The notes below the pieces were generated by a model. It was not told the origin of the DNA and did not search any database. It worked only from the letters and a program-made list of their open reading frames with translations. This document shows positions 36,732-43,703 of a stretch of DNA of 64,000 nt, one piece after another. The first letter of the stretch is position 1; the number at the start of each line of letters is the position of its first letter. Made by a program: the position numbers and the translations under genes. Source of the stretch: Vibrio owensii CAIM 1854 = LMG 25443 (GTDB lineage: Bacteria; Pseudomonadota; Gammaproteobacteria; Enterobacterales; Vibrionaceae); contig NZ_JPRD01000020.1 of assembly GCF_000817815.1 (NCBI RefSeq), positions 62,001-126,000 on the forward strand, given 5' to 3'.

Positions 36732-37553
36732 ATGTCTTTCAAAACGGATTTTGATGCATTCATAAACCAAAGTTGGCAGCAGCATGAAGCGCAGCCACAA
36801 CAAACATACACTCAATTAGAACAAGCGCTTAGCGAGGTGGAAGACACTAACCATGCTGAGCGCATCTTACCCTTAATGCTGCACACTTCCATCGGTCATC
36901 TGCACGACCCGAAGCTGTTTCTCACCAGTTTAGATAAGCTCGAAAATATCGTTGCGAATCAGTGTTTGGCACGTCAGAGAGCCGAAGCTGTCGCTCAGTA
37001 CTTCGTTGACCTAAACACAAACCATATCGCTGATTTGGAGGATGTCGATCAGCGCCGCGTGTTTGCTCAAATTGCTAATGAGCTGTCAGCAATGAATGAG
37101 CTAGAGCAAGCCAGCACGTGGTTGGCAAAAGCAGCCAACGATATAGATTCAGACCAAGCTGCCGAGCCTTTAGCGCGCTCAATTGCCATTACGGGTAACA
37201 ACCTTGCCTGCCAATATGAAGAGCTTGAAACACGCTCTGAAGTGCAAGTAAAACACATGCTAGAGGCCGCGACACTGGCGCTTGAATACTGGAAAGTTGC
37301 TGGTGGTTGGATGCAAGAAGAGCGCGCAGAATATCGCTTAGCGATGAGTTTACTTAAAGCTGGTGACCCGCTCAAAGCCAAAGTGCACGCTGAACGCTGT
37401 GAGGCTATCTGTCGACAAAATGGTGAGGACGCTTTCGAGCTTTTCTACGCGCATGATTTGCTGATGCTGGTGCACTATCACTTAAGCCAAGCGAACAAGC
37501 AAAAACTGACGGCAGATGACCAGAAATACTGTGAGAGTTCGCCATTGGTGTAA
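36732..37553 (+). CDS. Hypothetical helical (TPR-like) protein
   Basis: A 273-residue soluble protein that appears entirely alpha-helical, with several Ala/Leu-rich helix pairs (ERILPLMLHTSIGHLHDPKLFLTSLDKLENIV, QIANELSAMNELEQASTWLAKAAND, LAMSLLKAGDPLKAKVHAERCEAICRQNGEDAFELFYAHDLLMLVHYHLSQA) resembling TPR repeats. No signal or membrane segment. Start is either ATG 36711 or ATG 36732; the latter has AAGGA about 11 nt upstream. No function can be assigned. It is monocistronic with a terminator. Confidence 0.75.
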   Translation: MSFKTDFDAFINQSWQQHEAQPQQTYTQLEQALSEVEDTNHAERILPLMLHTSIGHLHDPKLFLTSLDKLENIVANQCLARQRAEAVAQYFVDLNTNHIADLEDVDQRRVFAQIANELSAMNELEQASTWLAKAANDIDSDQAAEPLARSIAITGNNLACQYEELETRSEVQVKHMLEAATLALEYWKVAGGWMQEERAEYRLAMSLLKAGDPLKAKVHAERCEAICRQNGEDAFELFYAHDLLMLVHYHLSQANKQKLTADDQKYCESSPLV

Positions 37554-37581
37554 TGTTTCCATGAGCGAATTAGAATAAACA

Positions 37582-37611
37582 AAAAGCCCCGAGTTAATGG
37601 CTCGGGGCTTT
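37582..37611. terminator. Bidirectional rho-independent terminator
   Basis: AAAGCCCCGAG pairs with CTCGGGGCTTT around a TTAATGG loop, followed by TGTTTTTT. Serves the helical protein gene and the convergent YitT-type gene. Confidence 0.9.
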
Positions 37612-37636
37612 GTTTTTTCATCGTGACTCTGTGCTA

Positions 37637-38245
37637 TTACGCAGCTTGTGGTTTGGGCTGATAACGCCCAGGTTTGTGGTTCATGGTCAAGATTAAGTTG
37701 GTCGCCACAGCGCCCAGTACAGAAAGGGCAATCAAGTAAACATCGACGATAAATAGCGACATCACAACGATGGTGCAGTCGAGCGCCATTTGTACTTTAC
37801 CTGCACGAATGCCAAAGCGTTCCTGAAGGTAAAGCGCCAAGATGTTAAAGCCACCTAAACTCATTTTGTGGCGGAAAATCACCAGCATTCCCATACCAAT
37901 CAAACCACCACCGAGCAGTGCGGCATAAACGGGTTCAATGCGAGAAATTTCAATCACATGGTGCAGGTGGTCTACCGCAAAGGACACGATCGAAACCGCA
38001 ATAAAAGTGTTGATGGTAAAACGCCAACCCATGCGCATCACAGACAAAATGTAGAAAGGCAGGTTAAGTACGAAGAACACCTGACCAAAACTGAAGTCGC
38101 TGATCTTAGTGAGGAAGATTGCTAAACCCGCTGTTCCGCCAGTGAGCAATCCCACTTTGTTGAAGAAGATAACCCCAAGTGACACCAACGCACTACCGAG
38201 CGTCAGAGCCAAGAGGTTCTCTCTAAGACTATGATCTTTATCCAT
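37637..38245 (-). CDS. YitT-family membrane protein
   Basis: A 202-residue inner-membrane protein with about five or six helices. The family signature is the N-terminal GSALVSLGVIFFNKVGLLTGGTAGLAIFLTKISDFSFGQVFFVLNLPFYIL and the later GGGLIGMGMLVIFRHKMSLGGFNILALYLQERFGIRAGKVQMALD. YitT proteins are widespread putative transporters with no proven substrate. It differs from longer YitT members by lacking the C-terminal DUF2179 domain. The AAGGAAA ribosome site is upstream of ATG 38245. Confidence 0.9.
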   Translation of the reverse strand: MDKDHSLRENLLALTLGSALVSLGVIFFNKVGLLTGGTAGLAIFLTKISDFSFGQVFFVLNLPFYILSVMRMGWRFTINTFIAVSIVSFAVDHLHHVIEISRIEPVYAALLGGGLIGMGMLVIFRHKMSLGGFNILALYLQERFGIRAGKVQMALDCTIVVMSLFIVDVYLIALSVLGAVATNLILTMNHKPGRYQPKPQAA

Positions 38246-38463
38246 AAAAGTATTTTCCTTGGTTTTAAAACCGTTTTAACTGCGAGCGCGCAACCAAAAC
38301 GGACGCGGTTAGCAAAACGCCAACCAAATAGTGATAAATCGCTGAATAAAATGTCGTGAAAAGTGATTGATGTCGAGTTTTTGACCTAGATTGCGCGGAT
38401 GTTAACTGTTTAACAGACTTTACACATTAAGCTAGGCAAACACGGAAGGAGCGAGGAAATGTC

Positions 38464-38859
38464 ATGATTAAACAAGTAGGTAGTACGATAATTCAGCCTT
38501 TGCATAAGCTTTCTTGTCACTGCGGAAAAGTGCAAATTGAACTGTCATTACCAAATGGAATCGAGAAGCCTAGACGTTGTGATTGTTCTATGTGCCGACG
38601 TCGTGGCGCGATTGTGGCATCGGTGCCTTTGAATGGGATTCGCATCATCCAAGGTGAGGATGTACTCAAGCTGTACCAGTTTAATACCAACACGGCTAAG
38701 CATTTCTTCTGTAGTGAATGTGGCATCTATACCCACCATCAACGTCGCTCTAACCCGAGTGAATATGGTTATAACGTTGGCTGCTTAGAAGGCGTAAATC
38801 CGTATGAATTGGGAGAGATAGAGGTGATGGATGGCGTCAACCACCCATCAGACCGATAA
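38464..38859 (+). CDS. GFA/CENP-V domain protein
   Basis: A 131-residue zinc protein of the glutathione-dependent formaldehyde-activating (GFA) fold. Zinc cysteines are visible in LSCHCGKVQIEL, RRCDCSMCRRRGAIVASVPL and HFFCSECGIYTHHQRRS. Most family members have no proven catalytic activity. AAGGAGCGAGG lies before ATG 38464. It is convergent with nhaD. Confidence 0.92.
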   Translation: MIKQVGSTIIQPLHKLSCHCGKVQIELSLPNGIEKPRRCDCSMCRRRGAIVASVPLNGIRIIQGEDVLKLYQFNTNTAKHFFCSECGIYTHHQRRSNPSEYGYNVGCLEGVNPYELGEIEVMDGVNHPSDR

Positions 38860-38885
38860 AAATACGTAGCATGGATTGAGGCAGT

Positions 38886-40316
38886 TTAAGTAAACAAGCT
38901 GCCATTCATCCATAGGTGCGCGGCAATACTCGCTGCGTAACCCAGCGCAATCACCGGTGCCCATTTGAGGTGTCCAAAGAAGGTGTATTGTCCCCTCGCA
39001 GCCCCCATGAGAGCCACTCCCGCGGCAGAACCAATCGATAGTAAGCTACCACCCACACCGGCAGTTAGTGTCACCAATAACCAGTTACCCATCGACATGC
39101 TTGGATCCATGGTGAGCACTGCAAACATCACTGGAATGTTATCGACGATGGCAGAAAGTATCCCGACCATGACGTTCGCCCAAATTGGGTTCCACTCGGT
39201 GTACATCACGTTGGAAACCAGTTCGAGATAGCCAAGCAAACTCAAGCCGCCAACACACATAACCACGCCGTAGAAGAACAGTAAGGTGTCCCACTCGGCG
39301 CGGGACACACGGTGGAAAACATCAAATGGCACGACAGAACCTAAGCGTTTTAATGCGTAATCGTCGCCATTGGCAATCGCGCGCGCGGCTTTTTTGGCGA
39401 GGGAGTGTCGAAGGGTTCTGCGCAAGAAATAGCCGAAAAATTGCAGATAAGCGAGACCCATCATCATGCCAATTACAGGTGGGAAGTGCAGCAAGGCGTG
39501 GAAAGACACCGCAGTAGCAATGGTTAGGATAAACAAACCCACGATGCGTCTTGCGCCACGCTTAAGTTCGATGTGCTCATGAACCATATCTGGCTTGGTG
39601 TTTGGCACAAACAACGACATGATGAACGCCGGAATAATATAGTTGATCAGTGAAGGCACAAATAGCGGCATAAACTCAGCAAAACTGATGTGTCCTGCCT
39701 GCCAAACCATCAGAGTCGTAATATCGCCAAACGGACTGAATGCACCGCCCGCGTTGGCCGCTATGACGATGTTGATACAAGCTAGGTTTACAAACCTTGG
39801 GTTGTCGCCCGAGACTTTCATCACCACTGCACACATCAACAACGCCGTGGTTAAGTTGTCGGCGATGGGTGAAATTACGAAGGCTAAGCCACCTGTGAGC
39901 CAAAATAGCTTCTTGAAGTCAAAGCCTTTACCGACCATCCACGCCTGCAAAGCATCAAACAATCTGCGCTCTTCCATCGCATTGATGTAAGTCATCGCCA
40001 CCAGTAGGAACAATAAAAGTTCGGCGTATTCCAGAAGGTTGTGTTCCAGTGCGGCTTTCGCGACGTCAGCTTGGTTGTGTTGGGTAAACGTGTAACCAAT
40101 CAAAATCCAGATTAATCCCGCGGCGAGCAGCACAGGCTTGGATTTTCGCATGTGCAGGTATTCTTCCAACATCACCAGAATGTAGGCAATGGTGAAGAAG
40201 ATCAGCGCGGCGTAACCGACGGTGGAATTGATGAGATTAAGTTCACTGGTCGCAGCTGCAAGTGCGGAGCTAGAAAATATCAAACAGCAAAACGCGACAA
40301 TTGGATAGATTGGCAT
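38886..40316 (-). CDS. nhaD: Na+/H+ antiporter NhaD
   Basis: A 476-residue member of the NhaD/ArsB ion transporter group, exchanging Na+ or Li+ for H+ at alkaline pH in vibrios. About 12 or more helices are seen, with family blocks ADNLTTALLMCAVVMKVSGDNPRFVNLACINIVIAANAGGAFSPFGDITTLMVWQAG and VGILSAIVDNIPVMFAVLTMDPSMSMGNWLLVTLTAGVGGSLLSIGSAAGVALMGAARG; the Asp in each block is likely in the ion pathway. The N terminus resembles a signal-like first helix. ATG 40316 is preferred because AAGGAG is 8 nt away, versus 2 nt for ATG 40322. Confidence 0.93.
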   Translation of the reverse strand: MPIYPIVAFCCLIFSSSALAAATSELNLINSTVGYAALIFFTIAYILVMLEEYLHMRKSKPVLLAAGLIWILIGYTFTQHNQADVAKAALEHNLLEYAELLLFLLVAMTYINAMEERRLFDALQAWMVGKGFDFKKLFWLTGGLAFVISPIADNLTTALLMCAVVMKVSGDNPRFVNLACINIVIAANAGGAFSPFGDITTLMVWQAGHISFAEFMPLFVPSLINYIIPAFIMSLFVPNTKPDMVHEHIELKRGARRIVGLFILTIATAVSFHALLHFPPVIGMMMGLAYLQFFGYFLRRTLRHSLAKKAARAIANGDDYALKRLGSVVPFDVFHRVSRAEWDTLLFFYGVVMCVGGLSLLGYLELVSNVMYTEWNPIWANVMVGILSAIVDNIPVMFAVLTMDPSMSMGNWLLVTLTAGVGGSLLSIGSAAGVALMGAARGQYTFFGHLKWAPVIALGYAASIAAHLWMNGSLFT

Positions 40317-40425
40317 AGACATTTCTCCTTGTCTGACTGGAGAAATTTTAGCCACATATTAATAGGTTAAGTGTGAGTAAGCTCGAATTAACGGTAGGAG
40401 TTTTGAATTGATGTAGCTTGCGCCA

Positions 40426-40542
40426 CTACTTTCTGAGTGACGCAATGCTCGCTGCGCCAAATAGGATTACTGCAGCGTATAAACCATAAGTTAGCCAATG
40501 GCTAATTTCTAAAAAAGGAACGAGTCCTTGACCTGCCCACAT
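40426..40542 (-). CDS. Small single-helix membrane protein (38 aa)
   Basis: A 38-codon frame from ATG 40542 to TAG 40428-40426. GGAGG stands 4 nt before the ATG, an almost ideal ribosome binding site. The peptide begins MWAGQGLVPFLEISHWL and has one hydrophobic helix (TYGLYAAVILFGAASIASL) with a basic end (RK). It lies in the 420-bp gap between the acyltransferase and nhaD, on their strand, 109 bp upstream of nhaD. The shape fits a small membrane subunit or regulator. I do not recognise a family. The rest of the gap holds nothing else I can name. Confidence 0.6.
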   Translation of the reverse strand: MWAGQGLVPFLEISHWLTYGLYAAVILFGAASIASLRK

Positions 40543-40736
40543 ACCGCCTCCGTTTAATGAGCATTTTGTTGATGTCGAATGAATCTAATGGAAATGAACA
40601 ATGTTTTTTGTGAGAGAAAGCAAATTACGTGGTATTAGGAATGATAATTTTGATGAGTGAGAGTGAGCTCTCATTTTTGAGAGGCTTGCTGTAACCCCAA
40701 AGTGTTAGAGCAAGCCATACATAGTGCTGAATGGAT

Positions 40737-41762
40737 TTAGCGCAGCAATAGTTTTTTCAGTGGAGTGGCTTCAATGCCCTTCACAAGCAGCAGGGTAACC
40801 ACAATGGTTGCTGGGTAAATGAAAGCGTCTTTCGCCAAGTTTTCTAACCCCAACATGCCTGCGACGTTCATCATCATGATGATCACCAATAGGTGGCTGA
40901 CGTAGATACCTAAAATACTCGGAGACCACTTAAACACCCACGGCATATTGCCGAAGTTTGGATGGGCAAGAAGCCACATGAAGACGCCTAAAGACCAGAT
41001 CACAGTGCCGAACAAGAAGTCGTGCGAATTAAAGGCGATCTCGTAGTTCATCAAGTAATAGGCTTCGGCAAAGTGCAGCGCCATACCAATCAAAATCAAG
41101 CGAATGGTGTTATTGCGAGACCATTGCCACTGATGTTGTCGCGCTAAGTAACCAAGTACGACTAACAAGGTACTGAAGAACGGACCATTACGAGTGAAGA
41201 AGGGAGCTGGTAGCTCTGTAAGCGTGATGTAGCTGCCTGCGAACACTCCGTAGATGTACAGCAATACGGCCGTTGGTAGCAGCAACTGAGCCATACCAAC
41301 TCGAACCAGAAACGCAATGATGGCCACAGCAATGATCAGGGCTGGGATAAACCACAAGTGCACCAAACCACCTTCCAACAGTGAGTTAATTGGGTTGGAC
41401 ATTAGGTAGCCCCAATAACCTTGTCGTTCGGCGAGATAACCCGCTTCTGCAACCACTGGCCAACGAAAAGGTACCAAGAGACAAATCGCGCTCCAAACTA
41501 ACCATATTTTAAGCAAAGGCTTGGTGTAGTTTTTGAGTGTCTCCACGGGATTCGTGCTGAGCTTTGGTTGGATTAGATAGCCGGAGATGAGGAAAAACAG
41601 CGGCACGGCAAAGCGAGCCAATTGGTTGAGCATATACCCGACCCAAGGCACTCCGTCCCATTGCCAATAGGTGAGAGCCATCTGACAGTGAAGCCCTACG
41701 ATCGCAAACATCGCGATGATGCGGGCAAATTCTAAACTGGCAATTTTCTTTGTGGTTGCCAT
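40737..41762 (-). CDS. Acyltransferase 3 family membrane protein
   Basis: A 341-residue inner-membrane protein with about ten helices. The acyltransferase-3 signature is at the N terminus: KIASLEFARIIAMFAIVGLHCQM with the catalytic-type His, then RFAVPLFFLISGYLIQPKL. These enzymes O-acylate sugars of lipopolysaccharide, peptidoglycan or exopolysaccharide, using cytoplasmic acyl donors. It is most like the YiaH/WecH branch, which acetylates surface glycans. Monocistronic; divergent from the TetR gene across about 255 bp. Confidence 0.9.
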   Translation of the reverse strand: MATTKKIASLEFARIIAMFAIVGLHCQMALTYWQWDGVPWVGYMLNQLARFAVPLFFLISGYLIQPKLSTNPVETLKNYTKPLLKIWLVWSAICLLVPFRWPVVAEAGYLAERQGYWGYLMSNPINSLLEGGLVHLWFIPALIIAVAIIAFLVRVGMAQLLLPTAVLLYIYGVFAGSYITLTELPAPFFTRNGPFFSTLLVVLGYLARQHQWQWSRNNTIRLILIGMALHFAEAYYLMNYEIAFNSHDFLFGTVIWSLGVFMWLLAHPNFGNMPWVFKWSPSILGIYVSHLLVIIMMMNVAGMLGLENLAKDAFIYPATIVVTLLLVKGIEATPLKKLLLR

Positions 41763-41986
41763 AAGTGCTTACCTAAAAAAGTGAAAAAATCGCTGCGAAA
41801 TTAGCAGGTAACGGCTCAGTTCTCGCGGTAAAAAATCAACTCATGTGCAATTGACGGCGACCAGTTTTCGAAATTCAGACCCATTTCAAATTTCGAAAAT
41901 TCATATTCATAAGATTACTCAATGTATTGCGATCGAGAGTGTGCAGATGGCTATAGGATGGTTTGACCAGTAAATTGGTGATTTGC

Positions 41987-42009
41987 AAAAAAGTACGACC
42001 GTGCTAAAA
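41987..42009. promoter_or_regulatory. Candidate TetR operator upstream of tetR-type gene
   Basis: A partly palindromic site built on ACGACCGT (41995-42002), with A-rich left flank and CTAAAA right flank. It lies 9-31 bp before the TetR start codon. The same 8-mer with the same spacing to CTA occurs at 42678-42700. Confidence 0.6.
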
Positions 42010-42017
42010 CTGTACTT

Positions 42018-42608
42018 ATGAAAAAAGGAAAAGTAACCAAAGAGCTGATACTGCAGCGTGCATTCCAACTCGCGAGTGAAAACGGGTTGGAGAGCCTCAC
42101 TATTGGTGAGCTTGCAAAGCAGTGTGGTATGTCGAAAAGCGGCCTATTTGCTCACTTCAATTCCAAGCTGAACTTACAGCTGTCGGTATTGGAGTTTGCC
42201 AACCAAGTGTTTGCTGAGCGCGTAATTGCGCCCGCGCGTGAGTTGGGTGATAGCAACATTGAGCGTAAAGTTCGTGGGTTGTTGGATGCTTGGATGACGT
42301 GGAACCATTCTTTTCAAGGCAGTTGCATGTTCCTCGATGCTTGGAACGACACCGCAGAAGAAGGTTGTGCGTTGCAAGCAGCATTGCGCAAATCGATTGA
42401 TACTTGGTTGAATTACCTAGAAATTCAGATCAAGAAAGGCAAAGAAAACCAAGAGTTTGTAGCGGACTTAGATACGCGACAAGCGACCTTTGATCTATAC
42501 GGGCAGTACTTAAGTGCACACGTATTTTACTCGATCAAAGGGGAAGAAGAGAGCCAGAGACTGTTCTGGCAAGGCATCGATAACTTGTTTATTCGATGGA
42601 AGCGCTAG
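42018..42608 (+). CDS. TetR-family regulator
   Basis: A 196-residue repressor. The TetR HTH is LILQRAFQLASENGLESLTIGELAKQCGMSKSGLFAHFNSKLNLQLSVLEFA (residues about 8-60). The C-terminal domain (TetR_C type, CMFLDAWNDTAEEGCALQAALRKSIDTWLNYLEIQI) binds an unknown ligand. No clear ribosome site precedes ATG 42018, and the start lies within 20 bp of a likely operator, suggesting tight autocontrol. The downstream hydrolase gene carries the same motif. Confidence 0.92.
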   Translation: MKKGKVTKELILQRAFQLASENGLESLTIGELAKQCGMSKSGLFAHFNSKLNLQLSVLEFANQVFAERVIAPARELGDSNIERKVRGLLDAWMTWNHSFQGSCMFLDAWNDTAEEGCALQAALRKSIDTWLNYLEIQIKKGKENQEFVADLDTRQATFDLYGQYLSAHVFYSIKGEEESQRLFWQGIDNLFIRWKR

Positions 42609-42677
42609 CCCCGCGGTAACGGGCATAGTAAGAGATTCATAACAAAGGGCGACGGAGAGCGCTCTTTCTTATCAGCT

Positions 42678-42700
42678 TAAAAAGCACGACCGTTCTATTT
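42678..42700. promoter_or_regulatory. Candidate TetR operator upstream of hydrolase gene
   Basis: A second copy of the motif, centred on ACGACCGT (42686-42693), with AAAAAGC to its left and TCTATTTT to its right, giving a fair palindrome. It is flanked by a longer inverted repeat (ATCAGCTT and AAGCTGAT). It lies about 35 bp before the hydrolase ribosome binding site. Confidence 0.62.
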
Positions 42701-42730
42701 TGTGCAAAGCTGATAGCTAAGGAAACGATC

Positions 42731-43585
42731 ATGAGTGAGAAAATTTACTTCAATACTTCGCAGAAATTCAGTGTAAAGCGCAGTTTAATCAACATCAGCA
42801 CGCGTTTGCACCACACGCTAGCACCGTCACACGCAAAAAAGACTGCGCGAAAATTGCTGCTTACTCCTGCGCGTACGCAGCCAAAAAATGCCGAGCCACA
42901 AGGGCTTATCAAAAGTGAAATCCAAGGCCATGCTGGGGCAATTAAAACCTATCAGCTTGGTCGTGGTCCGGTATGGGTGTTGACTCACGGTTGGTCGGGG
43001 ACAGCAAGCCAGTTTTACCCACTGATGGAACACATTGCCGCATCGGGTTACACCGCACTCGCATATGACCATCCTGCGCATGGTGAGAGTGATGGTCAGT
43101 ATGGGCACATCCCTGCGTTTGTTCGTGGCCTAGAGGATGTGTTGGATTCGGTGGAAGACGTGGCCGGTTTGGTTGGACACAGTATGGGAACGGCGTCGGC
43201 GCTAGAGTGTCGCCACAGCAAATTAGAAAACAAGCCTTTGTTATTGATTGCGCCAGTATTGAATTACGTTGAAAACCTGTTTGGCAGCATTGCTCGTTCG
43301 GGTTATTCAATGAAGCTGTTCAAAGCCGTGGTTTCGGAAGTGGAAGATCAGTTTAACTACCCATTGCAGTCGATTGACCCAGAGAGACGTTTAGCGGAAC
43401 GTGAAGCGAAAACCATCATTGTTCACGATGAGCAAGACAAGTTCACTAAACACAGCGTATCCGCACAGGCGGCAAGTGAGATTGAGCGAGTGGAGTTGGT
43501 GACGACCCAAGGGCAAGGCCATGGACGCGTGATGAAGTGTGATGAGGTATTCCAGAGCTTCGCTCGTTTAATAGAAGCAAGCTGA
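42731..43585 (+). CDS. Alpha/beta hydrolase
   Basis: A 284-residue alpha/beta-fold hydrolase. The oxyanion-loop HGWSG (residue 87 on), the DHPAHGES strand-loop and the nucleophile elbow GLVGHSMGTAS (Ser151) are clear. The acid is probably in IIVHDEQDKF and the catalytic His in TTQGQGHGRVM. No signal peptide, so it is cytoplasmic. AAGGAAACGATC precedes the ATG. It probably cleaves an ester or lipid-like compound that is also the TetR ligand (inference from the shared operator). Confidence 0.9.
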   Translation: MSEKIYFNTSQKFSVKRSLINISTRLHHTLAPSHAKKTARKLLLTPARTQPKNAEPQGLIKSEIQGHAGAIKTYQLGRGPVWVLTHGWSGTASQFYPLMEHIAASGYTALAYDHPAHGESDGQYGHIPAFVRGLEDVLDSVEDVAGLVGHSMGTASALECRHSKLENKPLLLIAPVLNYVENLFGSIARSGYSMKLFKAVVSEVEDQFNYPLQSIDPERRLAEREAKTIIVHDEQDKFTKHSVSAQAASEIERVELVTTQGQGHGRVMKCDEVFQSFARLIEAS

Positions 43586-43622
43586 TTATTGAAAAGCATT
43601 CCCTAGATTCTGATAGAACAAC

Positions 43623-43646
43623 AAAGGACAGCCGAAGCTGTCCTTT
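43623..43646. terminator. Bidirectional rho-independent terminator
   Basis: AAAGGACAGC pairs with GCTGTCCTTT around a CGAA loop, with T-rich sequence after it. Lies between the hydrolase and the convergent chitinase gene. Confidence 0.87.
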
Positions 43647-43703
43647 TCTTTTATAACTCTATTGAAAGCGAGTGATGTTGAATCACAACGCTTTTAGCAG
43701 TGC

